From NCBI GenBank assembly GCA_025529335.1, contig JAMYHX010000361.1:1-44764 (forward strand): a DNA stretch of 44,764 bases. The letters are read 5' to 3'. The notes beneath the pieces were generated by a model. It did no database searches. It saw only the letters and a program-made list of their open reading frames with translations, and was not told the origin of the DNA. Both the position numbers and the translations under genes were made by a program. Within the stretch, counting starts at the first letter, position 1. The number at the start of each line of letters is the position of its first letter. Of the stretch, positions 11,669 through 23,253 are shown in pieces. This DNA comes from Rhizopus sp. PT2906 (lineage: Eukaryota > Mucoromycota > Mucoromycetes > Mucorales > Rhizopodaceae).

Positions 11669-13277
11669 CTAATGTGACTTCTTGTACACTCTGAGACCAT
11701 CATTAGAATGTCCCTTCTTGATGGCAAAACCAACAGTTTCAGTATCAGGGTCAAAAGTAGTATAGAATGCATTGGTCAAACTAGTGCCAAGAACCCAATC
11801 ACGGTCAGAGGAACCACGTGTAATCTTGGTAGAACAGCAATCACGATCAGCATCAACGACACCAGTCCAATACTTGGCAGGAAGTTCAACAATGTGGTCT
11901 TCAAGTGTCATCTTGAGAGGAGGAAGCTTCTTGGCTTCTGAACATTTAATATTGTACACTTTTGTCTTTTCATCATAATAACCACCAAATTTGGCATGGA
12001 AGGCATCTGCTTGATCAGGGGGCATAGCAATAACACTAGTAGAGGTACTGATAGAAGCAAGTGCTCTTGCCTTTTGATCCAATCGTAAGGAACCAAAGCT
12101 TGCATGACGGATACAGAGATCCCAGTTCTTGGCTTTGGCATCAGGGTCGTCAGCTAAACGAATGTAACTGACATCACCGTCGATGGCACTAGTGTCAACA
12201 CCACCGATGACAAGGTAACCAGCGGGATTTTCTTCTTCTTCTTTGACGTTGTTACGTTTGGTGATTGTACCAAAACCACCAGAGGTAACAGTGCCTGTGC
12301 TGGTAGAAGGAGTAGTAGGTGTGTTGGTGACGGTTGAGTTGGTGGCACCGTTGTTCACGGTTCCAGATTGATCGAATCCACTGCTGGAGGTGGTTGTGTA
12401 CATACCAAATTGAGCACTAGAGATGCCAGCTCCTTGTTGGAAGGCGTTAGGAACAAAGGCAGAGTCGGGAAGGGCGTCACGCTTGGCCAAGCCTAAGAAA
12501 AAAAAAATTAATAAAAAGTTCATTTAGATATTAGAGTCGCTTACTGTTGGCAGAAGAGGAAGTAACCTTGGTTTCGTTCCAGTCAACATTACGGCCAAGA
12601 CCGAGGTAACCATCTAACAGTATATTAGTATTTATATATAAAAGGTATGTTTCTATTTACCAAAGCCAGAAGCAAAACCATTCATTCTGTAGGCACCACC
12701 GAATGGGAAGTCTTTAATTTTGAGACCAGCGAATTCAAAAGTATCTTGATAGATGTGAGTATCTACACAAGAATCACCATAGTTTACAGAGAATTTCTTG
12801 CCAGTAGAGACAGCATCGTCAGACTTTGTAGAGTAGTAAGTGCATCTACCGCGGCAGTTCTTAGTTTTACACTATAAATAATAAATTTAGTAAGCTATCA
12901 TTCAATATAAGATCTGGAACTTACTGTAGAACCACGAACCCAAGAATAGCCGGTCGCTAATTAAAAAACAAAGAAATTAAGTACAACCAAGAAAATTAAA
13001 TTTATAAAAAATCTTACTGGTGTCAAAGGCAAAGACAAACTCTTGAGGTGGTGAACCAATCTTTACTTTACCAGCAAGCTTACAAATAAAGAAAGTTATT
13101 ATACATTGTATTAAATCAAATCTAAATACATACCACACCGTTGTCGAGGGCTTTACCAGCAGCCTTATAAATAGCACCCTCTTCAGTACGTTTATAAAGT
13201 GGGATAGTGATTGGTTCTGCTGCAGCACTAAGAGCAAATTGAGCAAGAGCTGCGAGACAAAGGAAGGCGGTACGCAT
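11669..13277 (-). CDS. Secreted pepsin-like (A1 family) protein with altered catalytic motifs
   Basis: Six exons (13134-13277, 13018-13078, 12925-12956, 12661-12871, 12545-12613, 11669-12492) encode 446 residues. A signal peptide (about 1-20, MRTAFLCLAALAQFALSAAA) leads into a very short pro-like segment with a KR site at 29-30. The A1 fold follows: VKIGSPPQEFVFAFDT at 53-68, flap strand FSVNYGDS with the Tyr kept, GYLGLGRNVDW, GYLVIGGVDTSAIDGDVSYI, and a C-terminal domain with DWVLGTSLTNAFYTTFDPDT. The first catalytic triplet, normally D-T-G, is D67-T-T. The second is S321-T-S, so the second aspartate is missing. A Ser/Thr-rich linker with N-glycosylation sites (about 204-242) and a KR at 251-252 sit between the lobes. 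Codons favour C-ending forms, suggesting high expression. I infer a non-proteolytic or strongly altered secreted protein, perhaps a binding or cell-wall protein. Confidence 0.85.
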
Positions 13278-14383
13278 GTTGTTGTTCTTTTTTTATTTTA
13301 AAAAGACTGGAAAGGGTTGTTTGTTGAATAAAAAAAAAGAAACGATTGCAGTTGGAAAAAAGAAAATTGATGATGATTTCAACGACAATAATTAAGCTTT
13401 TTTGTAAATTCAAAAAAGTTATATTTCTTTCTTTCTTTCGTTTGTAAAAGAAAAAGAAGAAAAAGAAGAAATAAAGGAACAGAAACTTTTTAAATTGAAG
13501 GAGTTTTAAATGATTGATATGATGCTCTTTTAAATTATTTTCGTTCTAATTTTGGTACCTTCATTACACCTGCTGTTATTTCCGTGGCACCCTCTCCTAA
13601 TTCATGTGTAACCTTTTAAGCTCACATTAAATCTCCGACAATGTGCCTTTTGAATATAAATAAAGCAAAAAGAGACACAAAGAGCATTTCTTTATTTATA
13701 AATCTGGTTTTTTAATATCCAAGAAACAATATAAAATAGAGCTTAAAATAGATTTTTATGTACTCAGATTCATCTTCCTGTACAGATGGATTCATTGTTT
13801 AGCTGAAAGTGAATTTATTCACTGCCATTGCTAACATCACTTTGTATCCATGGTAACTAGATAGATGTTGAGAAAAAGATATCAGGAAAAAAAAATTATA
13901 CTTGATTGACATTATTACAATAGTAAAAAAAGTTGCGAGCTCAAGGTCCAAACGCGATTAACTGAAATAACCAAGAGAGCTATCTATTGTATCAAGCTCC
14001 TACTTGACATACTACTGCCCCGTTTATTCATTGAAGAGGGGCACTTTTTTTAGTCACACACTGCATAGAATATATGTGACCTGTTAAGTTAATTGGGATG
14101 ACAATTTGTCTAAATAAGAAGGAATAAATTGTGCCAATCAATCAAATGACGATATACTACATTAACGGAAGGGTTCTTTATTCAAGAAATATAATAGATG
14201 CTAAATACAAACACACCAAGTTATTTTTGTTTTGGAAAAGGTTTATTAAATAGAGTGTCTTTATATATATATAAAGAATCACCGTATTGGCATTATGATA
14301 AGATACGCCAACGCTGATTAACTTTTAGTAACTTTATTTGATGATCGTCAATGTTTGTCGTACAATCAGAAAATATATTCTCT
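13278..14383. other. Intergenic: promoter of pepsin-like gene and 3' side of ARP6
   Basis: The pepsin-like gene's leader region (13278-13500) is rich in A/T and purine runs. The only structured element seen is a 6-bp inverted repeat followed by a T tract near 14016-14051, listed under findings. No coding potential was detected. Confidence 0.35.
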
Positions 14384-15930
14384 TTATCGTAAAACACCAA
14401 ACTTTCTTCTACATATTTCACTTCCATATTCTAAATATTCTTTTCTTTGTACAAATATCTTTTGTAGTTCACTCTTGGAGCTAAGCGATACAAATGTATT
14501 ACCGCCATGCCAAGCAAATGTATCTGGGCTATGACATCATTTATTATCTTACCCAAATCTACCCGAAATATTACTGCTTACCTGGGTGGAGTCACGATTC
14601 GGATGTCATATTCCACTGGCACTAACTGTCGAAGGTCCTGTTGACTATGGAACATGATTCTTGTTAGCTATGTCATTATCTTTTGATAATACTTACATCC
14701 TTTCCATGTATCCAGGTATGTTTGCATTGCCTCCTACCAAAATAATGTTTGCATACAGTAAACCATGAATGACTGATAAAAAAAGTCAGCAAAAAAAAAA
14801 AACCATCTTTCTTTATTCCCTACCTGAATCACAGGCATTGACGCTTTGTACAATAGCCTCAGGTATTCCAGCTTGGTCTAGACCAATATCCGAGGGGTGC
14901 ATCAAGATTTCAGGTATCATGAATCTTTCATTATTCATCAAGAGTACTTGTTCATGGCTATCTCTATTTGCCCTCACTGGTCTAACATGTCCTTGCTGTG
15001 CATGTACAAAATCTGGCAATACATATTCTCGAACAATTGGATTATTTAGATAATGCTGTCTATAACAAGACATATTAGCGACAAAAGAATGTATTTCCTG
15101 AAGAGATACTTGCCTAGATGTCTCTAAATCCTTATAAACATCGTGAGATACAAACGAACATTTTTCCTTGACATCATTGATAATGTATGTCTCTTCCATC
15201 ATATCATAATGCCTAAAAGATACCACTTCTTTCAAATGGTTTGTCAATAACTTGCCTCCAACGTTGATTCTCCGTATTCCTTTAGCGACCGGCTTTCCTT
15301 TCAGAAATGGTATGATGTGCGTAAAGGAATAACCAGAATCGACAATGAGTGTACAATCTGGGATAGAACCTATCTTGTCTCCAAATAATCCACCAAGCTC
15401 ATTAAATAGACACAGCTGAGGTGCCATAGTTCGATAACAGGATGCAAACTCAAACTCTTCAAAGATCACTTGATCATAATTCTCCTGAATCACGGGCAAA
15501 TTGAAACAAGGCTCTGTCACTAATAGTCGAGTTTCTTTTGGCTTGATCTTGGCTACATGATTAAATAGTCGATTCCATACTATCTTTTCGACATCCCAAT
15601 TTACCAAATAACCCTATATTCTTACTGACTTATTCATATCGTCTTTTTTTTTTTTTTACTTTGTTGCTTGCATTACCTTTTCAAATGGTAATCGATAATA
15701 TAAAGAAGAAAAATTGGTGCATTCGTCAAGTTCATCACCAACAAAATTTTGTTTGTTGGTCTTTCCACGAACAATGGCATTAGGAATTTTTCTAATCGAC
15801 ATTTATTAACAACAAAAAAATACGAGTCTCCATCTAACTCTCATTATTACCTTGGCCTAGCTTCAGGATATGAAATTCCAGCTTTTATTGTATAGGCACC
15901 ATTGTCAATGATTAAAGTGCCTGGTGCCAT
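14384..15930 (-). CDS. ARP6: Actin-related protein 6
   Basis: Nuclear actin-fold subunit of the SWR1 remodeller that deposits histone H2A.Z. Six exons: 15851-15930, 15677-15791, 14824-15613, 14697-14772, 14582-14644, 14384-14528; 422 residues, between human (about 396) and yeast (438). The start MAPGTLIIDNGAYTIKAGIS is the actin phosphate-1 strand. DCTLIVDSGYSFTHIIPF is the phosphate-2 region. GGKLLTNHLKEVVSFRHYDM, NNERFMIPEILMHPSDIGLD and VGGNANIPGYMERI are further actin-fold landmarks. The C-terminus FAWHGGNTFVSLSS to KEYLEYGSEICRRKF matches ARP6 better than conventional actin. Intron 2 carries a 14-A run on the sense strand. Its ATG is 33 bp from the stop of the upstream acyltransferase gene on the same strand. 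Confidence 0.9.
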
Positions 15931-15963
15931 ATGTCAAAAAAAAAAATATGTACAAAAATTAAA

Positions 15964-18234
15964 TCAAGCCAATTTAGCCCTTCTCGAACTTTTTGATCTA
16001 TTTCGTCTTCTCTTTTCAGAGTAAAAATTTTCTGTTTCACTTGCAGAAGTGGTTGTTTGAAGAGATCCTTCCTTATCTAAAAGATAAAGCAAGTCATCCT
16101 CAGATTCAGATGCAGTAAGATCCTCTACTTCTTGTCTTGTCCAGTTGAATATATTCGTGTCGTCCATCAATACTTTGGCTGTGCCTGTCAAAAATTCATT
16201 GGCTACCTGAGAGAATGTTCTTCCGCCTGAGCCTAGTTCTGATACAGATTCTTTACTTGTAGAGTCGCTTCTGAATACATTATTCGGGTCAAAGTCACTA
16301 AAGACAAGTGGGCCAATCTCATTAATGACTTTGGTAATATCCTCTGACAGTTTTTCACGGATTTCTCGTAAATGAGCTGAACTGTCAGGGTCTATCAGCG
16401 CGACATATAAGGGACGCAGTGATCTTATTGGTCTTAGTCATCGTTATATAGTTATGTAGATAGACTTACTTGAAGACTTCAATGCCATTCTCAGCAAACC
16501 GCATGGAGGCGTAACTAACAAACGGTAATAGTGTCCAGGTAATGGCTGGGAACAGAATCTTCTGTGGCCAACTTATGTAGTCTGCTTTTAAGCATAACCA
16601 AAATATAACGAGGGTATATAGTCCGTAGAATGATGGAATCAGCACGAGACCAACCAAAAGTTTCCAAGTAGCTAGCACATCGCGAGCCCTAACCTTTACG
16701 CTAGATGATGCCAGGGCTTCTTTTGCCTTTTTCATACTAATCAATTTGGCAGTGGTCACAATGGGAAGATTGAGAATCGATCTATGAAAAGTGTTAGATT
16801 GCAGGCTTTGTTGACATGACGATTAAGTTACCCTGGGAACGAAAGCAACCCCCAGACAGTAAGGATCATAATTCGATAACAGAGCAAGAAAAATGTTCTC
16901 CATTTCCTGATGGTAATTTCCGGTACTTGATGATCCTTCAAGCCATTGTATTTTAAGAGCTGATTGTAAGCCAGTACCTTTTGTTGAAGATCAATTACAC
17001 GCGGATCATCTTTGTACAGATTGTACCCAATGACAAAGCGGCGATTGAGATCAACGACTTGAGCAATATGCAATCGACGATGAGCTGGCTTATACAAACG
17101 ACGGGCTGCTTGGATAACCATCAATGTTTGTTCATTGGGCGTATTGACTGTAACGCTCTTTAATGCATAAAAGATAGTGTCTAATAAAGAAGAGCATGCT
17201 TCTCTTTTTGCCTGGCCGCCCTTTTTAAATTGCTCGACCAGATCAGGAGAAATCGTGATGGGTTTGCCAAATTCAATCACTGCTCTTGATCTAAACTTGT
17301 GTGCATGAAAATAATTGAGTCCACAAGGGACAATCTTTACATCCAACCCAGGATACTTGGCCATAGCACCAAGTGCCATAATTGTTACACCGGCTACAAT
17401 AAAGTTAGTCACTGTTTTTTGTTTTCTTTCCCTATTCAAACCTTTTAATGGTAACATCTCTACTCGATCGTGACTACCACCTTCAGGAAAGATAGTTATA
17501 CATTGTCCATTATTTAGCTCAGAATAAACTCGTTCATAAACCGTGTCTTGGTCTATGTGAGGTAAGCATTTATAGGCTGTTCCACCTTCTTTCACTAGAA
17601 ATTCTAATGCGCGTCTATCTTTGATCTGTTCACTTATCAGAAGCTCTGTATCAGAAATAACCTTTGTTACTTGCAACTTTCCACTACTACGAGGCAAGAC
17701 GATCGAATCTGTAGGTCTCAGTTGTTGAGTAAACTTTGTATCGATGCCTGTAATTCTCAATGGGTCTGTCTTCGAGTTGAGTAGCTGAATACGACCTTTA
17801 CCCGCTTCAGCTAGATCCTGTGGTCGCTCGACTGGAACTACAAATTGAAAATATGTCAAAATTTGCTTGATAGTTCATATTTTTTTTTTTTTTTTTTTTA
17901 CTTGCATGCACCATGTTGGCAAAGAATCGAATGGCTTTTTGTCTCATTGACTTGGCTGCAATTAAAAAAGACACTCTTCTATGACATTCCCTCATTACAA
18001 TTAACGGGTCAACAAACTACAACATGTCAGAATTGTTTTTTTTTGTATTTCTTCTGCTTGCTCTCTTACTTGATTAGCGTGAGGAGCAGCCACAAATATG
18101 AGTGGACCTTCCTTTGGTATTTTATGCGACCCTCTTGGACGTATCTCTCGGAAGAATACATCAAGCATAATATTGAATAACCAAGCCGCGCAATCATATA
18201 GGATATCTGCCGTTGTCAGTTTCCCTTTCATCAT
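15964..18234 (-). CDS. GPT2: Glycerol-3-phosphate/DHAP acyltransferase (Gat1/Sct1-Gpt2 type)
   Basis: Acylates glycerol-3-phosphate (or DHAP) at sn-1, the first step of phospholipid and triacylglycerol synthesis, in the ER. Six exons: 18070-18234, 17902-18016, 17442-17837, 16832-17393, 16470-16781, 15964-16432; about 672 residues versus 743-759 in yeast. PlsC motif I, APHANQFVDP, has His52 and Asp58 and spans intron 1. Motif III FPEGGSHDR is at about 210-218. After it the family sequence LPLKAGVTIMALG appears only if a 48-base in-frame intron (17394-17441) is removed. Hydrophobic segments near FFLLCYRIMILTVWGLL and LVGLVLIPSFYGLYTLVIF give the membrane anchor, followed by VRARDVLATWK. The tail is acidic (ASESEDDLL) and then basic (EKRRRNRSKSSRRAKLA). 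Two candidate start ATGs are adjacent. Confidence 0.9.
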
Positions 18235-19600
18235 AGAAAGCTATGGGCAAAAGAGAGAAAGAAAAAGAAAAAAACTGGTAGATTAAATAGTGGTTTGAGC
18301 TTTAAATTTTGATTGGATAATAGTTGATCCACACAAAATGTCATTCAGTCAGTCATACAGTCACACCAACTTAGATTCATGCCCTCTCAGCGTGATGTTT
18401 GAGAAATACTAACAAGAATCACACTGATCAAGCCAATATATATTTTACGATAACTTATTCTTTATATGACATTATTCAACAATGTTCTAGTGCAGTTTTC
18501 TCTTTTGGTGCAAGCATCACTCGCAGCGTTTGGCAAGGACAGTTCAAGTGTTGTACTCTGGGCTCGAGAGAACCCTTCAAGTTGCATGTTGCTGTTCTTG
18601 TTTACATATATTCGACCAGTTTTACCGCATGATTCTTTCGATTAGTTATTTGTGCTTAACTAGTTCAAAATAGACACGCTTGTTCTCAAATTTTTATGCT
18701 GCTTTATTGCTTCAGCACACCATAGCTGATAGTTCAGCCTCTGTTTTTCTGTACGTCTGCAACGATAATAGCATCAACTATTCTAATTCTGGAGACGGAT
18801 AAAGCATTAGCTTCGATAAACTTTTTTATTCTTCTTTCCTCAGTCTGATTAAAGAATGATCGTCAAAGATCAAAAGCGCCATCAAGAGAGCCCCTCTTTA
18901 GATGGAGATTTCACTCTTACGCCTCGTACTATAGAATCTTGTCATAGATTACTGCTGAATTGTATTAGTCTTTAGCAAGTTATTTGGATAGATGTATTAT
19001 TAAGTGATTAAAAAAAAATATGTCTCTATTCAACTCTACGTGCCGAATAACTCATCCAATGATCTTTTTTTGCATTGTAGTAAAGTGCTGTAGACTTGTG
19101 TGAGTAGTAAGAACAAAATAATAAAATCCAATCATACTGAAGCAAACAGAACTAATGAAGAATAAACAGTCACTTCCTTCCCAGTATAGACCTGATGACT
19201 ATTAGTACTATTAGACAAAAAACTATATAACTAAACCGTTACTGAAAAGTAATAAAAACGCCTTTGAACACGAAAATTATCTGTCTATTGTTCAAGTTGA
19301 TTGAGTGTTTAAAATTTAATTTTATTAAGTCGCAAAGGTACAAAGATCCCTTATACAACAACACTTTTCAAGCGGTGATTAAAACCAGGCTTGTGACGTG
19401 CAATTAGGCGCGGTCTCTTTGTCGTTGTCCGACTTTTTTTTAAAAAAAAGTGTAGGCAAGGGATAAAAAAGTCTATTTCAGTTTGCTTTTTTTATTCATC
19501 AAAAAGTAGCAGCAAGAAAGAAGCATTGTACATACATTTTATAAAATAAAAAAAAGCTTACCCTACACTTTGGCTTAATAATCGTTCTATCTCTGAGATT
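18235..19600. other. Divergent intergenic region between GPAT and the PPR gene
   Basis: About 1.4 kb serving as promoters for both flanking genes. It holds a 20-bp T8A8-centred palindrome at 19432-19451 and a TATA-like TATAAAAT at 19540-19547. No ORF, tRNA or repeat family was recognised in 18300-19400. Confidence 0.4.
19540..19547 (+). promoter_or_regulatory. TATA-like box of the PPR gene
   Basis: TATAAAAT, 54-61 bases upstream of the ATG at 19601. Sequence match and spacing only; no transcript start is known. Confidence 0.35.
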
Positions 19601-22600
19601 ATGCTTTCTCTTACAACTGCTGCAACTTGTAAACAATGCCGAGTAAGATATAATTTGACATCTTGCATGTCGATTCTAATTGCCTCCTTCTTTTTTTAGA
19701 GAAATGCTCATAAACTGAAATGCATCGCCCCTGAAATATACAATAGTTCGCTCCTTATTCACTCTAGATATCATTCTCGGCGTCAGTCGACAATAGCAAA
19801 GAGAAGCGAGATCAACAACTCAACATTGACAACAATTAAAATCTATCGTACACAAAAATGGAATCCTTCTCTACACATACCCACCATGAGATCACTCTCG
19901 ACAAACACATCCAATCGCGAACTGCAAGAGAAATCTCAGGAACCATTTGAGGATCGGTACTATGACACTGTTCTCTCGGTAGCTTTAGATCAGTCCAACT
20001 CTATTATTGCACAATCATTATTGGAAAATACATTCTTGCTACTTAGAAAAGGTAGCACGGACCTTGCCTGGGAGTGTTATCGAGATTTATCGTCTCAGAA
20101 TGTTCAAAAGTATATCTCTCGTGATCAGTATGCCCGTCTCGTTCGAAAGTTCTATCACCAACCCAACCGTGCTTTGGGACTAGAAGCAGTCTTGACACTC
20201 GTAGAAGATATGAAGCAGCTAGGATACAAAGTGGGTAGAAAGGAAAGATTACTGGTTTTACAATTGCTTGGTCAAAATGGAATGATAAAAGAAATGGAAA
20301 AGGTGTATACTGATTTCAAAAATGACAATCTATTGATTGTGTCAGACGAGGCAGAAGATAAAAAGGCTTTTAATATCATGATAACTGCATACGAAGGGCA
20401 GAAAAAGACAATTGGTAATAAAGAAGCAGCATTGAATATAATGAAGATTTACGAAGATATGCTCTATCATTGCGTTAAGCCAAATGCTAGAGCAACAACT
20501 GCATTGCTGGAAAGCATTCGATCTGCGGGTTATTCAGACGATATGGTAGAAAAACTGTCTAACTGGGCATGGCCAAAGATGGTACCCAAGACAAGTGAAT
20601 TACAACTGGATCCTGTGATATATCAAAACATCGCCTGTTATTTTGCAAACGCTGGTCGTCCTGATTATGCCTTACAAGTGAATGACATTATGATAAAGAA
20701 TAACATACCTCGTACGCTTCAAATGATGACAGCATTAATACATAAAGTTGGTCGAGCGGGTGATATCGAACGAGCCATGGAACTATTTGATGAAATGGTG
20801 CACAAGGATGGAATTCAACCAAGTCTTGTTACCTTTAATGTGCTAATTGATGTCCATGCTCACAAGAGACCGGAACCTGATGTTGAAGGAGCCAATAGAG
20901 CCTACGATATGCTGCGAGAGGCCGGTTTACAGCCAGATACCTATACATTCGCCACATTGATTGATATGTTTGCAAAACAAAAAGATTTCAAAATGCTTCG
21001 ACGAATCTACCGTTATATGTATCATAACAAGAAAATTCGACCAAACGAATATGTTGCTTCATCCATTGTTGAGTGCTTCATAAAGCTCGGTGACCTCAAT
21101 TCTGCACTTGGAGCCCTTCGCATGCTAAGAGGTGCGGGAGCAAAGACAACTGTGATGTTAGATCTTGTGTTCAAGGGATTGATCAGTAGTGGAAGAGCTC
21201 AAGATGCCTTTAGTCTTGTGGGATCAATGCGTTATACTGAATTTGGACCAAAGGCTAGCACATTTATGCCTTTATTAGAATTCTATGCGAATAGAGGAGA
21301 TGCTGATAAGGTTCAAAAAGTAGCCACACTGTTGACTAAAGCAAACTTGCCAACAAAGCCGCAACATCTTCTTGCTGCACTGTTAAAAGCACACGCCAAG
21401 TCTCGCAATATCGGAAATGCAGAAAGAATATTTGAAGCATATACGAAAAAGTGGCAACCTACCGTCTTTGTATACAACTCGCTACTTTATGCATATGTCA
21501 TGAACAATGAAATGGATAAAGTACTAGAGATTTATAGCCGCATGTCTACAGACAATATAAAGCCAGACGTAAACACTTATGGTATCCTTATGCACTTTTA
21601 TTCAAGGCGTGGAGATGTGCGAGCGGTAGAGGTTATCATGGACACAATGAAAGCAAACAACATCAAGCCGAGTGTAACTTGTGAGACAATACTTATGCAG
21701 ACATATTTCGAAGCCAGTTTATCATCAGATGCTAGATCAGTCATGGAACGTATGCTTCAAGCTGGCTTAAGGCCTACGTCGCAAACTTGGAGTATCCTAG
21801 TGAATGGCTGTGCAAAATCCAATGAATTAGAATACGCAGAATCCATTCTACAAGAAGCTATCGACAGATCAAAAGTTTTCTGGAGTCATCAACCCAACTT
21901 TTTAAAGAATGTAACAAGCGCAGTTGTCAAAACTCATGCGCTTTATGACTCATATGTGCCTGAAACCATCGAGGATATCTTGGAAAAGACACACCCAGAT
22001 CTAGGCACACAACCAAATATTCTTTCAGCATATTTATTCACTCCTCTCATTGACGCGTATAGCAAAAAGGGCAACTTTACAAAAGCAAAACAACTGTTTA
22101 AAACAATGCTTGAACTTCGTATACCTATCACCGTACCAACTTATGTTACCTTAATGAGCATGTTTCAAAATGAAAAGCATTACGATGCCGTAGAAACAAT
22201 GTGGAATGCGCTACGAAAACCGGGAAAAGCTCAAACATGTATCAACAATATTGATCCAGACATAGATCGTATACCATTACCTGAAAAATACTATGATTAC
22301 CTGCACTTACTGAAAGTCACTGACGCAAAAAATATCCAAGTCATTGAACCCACTGAGGAGCCTATACCCGAACAAGCTTCACAGTTTGCATTGTCTGTTT
22401 ATATTGATTCACTTGTAGAGCAGAAACGTAATCAAGACGTTGAAAACCTCTGGAACGAGTTAGAGGCAGAGAATTATCAGTTTGATGAACAAAACTTGAA
22501 CAGATATCTAGTGTCGTTACTGACGGAGGATAAACTGGATAAAGCATGCAATATGGTTTCTGCACACTTCTTTGCATCTAATGTAATGAACGAAAAGAGC

Positions 22601-22801
22601 GAATCAAGTGATCAACCACTTGTGCCAAAGACGATGCGTAAGAGAGACAAACTAGACATAGACACAGGCAATCAATTACATGATCGAACATGTTTAGCAT
22701 TTGCAACAAAATTCGATATTCCTGGAGCAGAGAACATGGGTGTCTTTAGACTAAGGTCGACGGTGATTGAAAGAATCAAGAGTTATTTGAGGAAGGAATA
22801 A
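19601..22801 (+). CDS. Mitochondrial pentatricopeptide repeat (PPR) protein
   Basis: Two exons: 19601-19642 (14 codons) and 19700-22801; 1047 residues. The first exon matters: with it the N-terminus reads MLSLTTAATCKQCRRNAHKL and continues basic and nearly acid-free to about residue 50 (HSRYHSRRQSTIAKR), a typical mitochondrial presequence. The body is a long run of 35-residue PPR helices, for example GIQPSLVTFNVLIDVHAHK, GLQPDTYTFATLIDMFAK, WQPTVFVYNSLLYAYVMN, NIKPDVNTYGILMHFYSRR and GLRPTSQTWSILVNGCAK. PPR proteins bind organellar RNA, one base per repeat. Fungal relatives of this size (Pet309/Cya5 type, LRPPRC-like) act on mitochondrial mRNA stability or translation, but I cannot assign an ortholog. 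The last 200 residues are less repetitive. It converges on the RhoGEF gene, 452 bp away. Confidence 0.88.
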
Positions 22802-23253
22802 GCCTCATATAGCTTATAGAATCATAGACTCTTTGTATAAAAAAAAAACAAATAACAAAAAACAAAAAACAAATAGCTGCTTTGAACTTCAAAGATAATA
22901 AAATTGCACTTTATTTTCTAGACTTTTTTTTTTAACTTAAAAGGTTACAATATTTAATCATGATTATGAAAGAAGACTCAAGGGTTGTTCTTCTTATAAG
23001 TACTATATCTACTTCAGAAAAGGGGCATTACTACTACTACTACTGCAACATATAGAGTAGCTCTTACTTTCAAACTCTATATTACATAAACACAATGATT
23101 TCTTATATCAACTACTATCAATATTATACATCTTGTTTAAGGAAAAGAAAACAAAAGGATTCGTTAGTCACTTATAGTTACTTTCTATTGTTGGTCACTT
23201 TATTAAATTAGTTAGTAAAGAACTTTAAAGAGAGGAGGGGTAAAGTTAATAAT
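22802..23253. other. Convergent 3' region with A-rich repeats
   Basis: Shared downstream region of the PPR gene (+) and the RhoGEF gene (-). It contains tandem CAAAAAA-like units at 22838-22874 and a short CTA repeat near 23030-23043. No gene seen. Confidence 0.4.

Noticed and set aside
12283..12356. Ser/Thr linker of the pepsin-like protein as an unspliced intron
   Set aside because: Codons are C-ending like the rest of the gene, and no good donor/acceptor pair with matching phase was seen. Kept as coding.
18500..18620. tRNA-like or RNA-gene-like patch (CTGGGCTCGAGAGAACCC)
   Set aside because: No cloverleaf or A/B box pair could be assembled.
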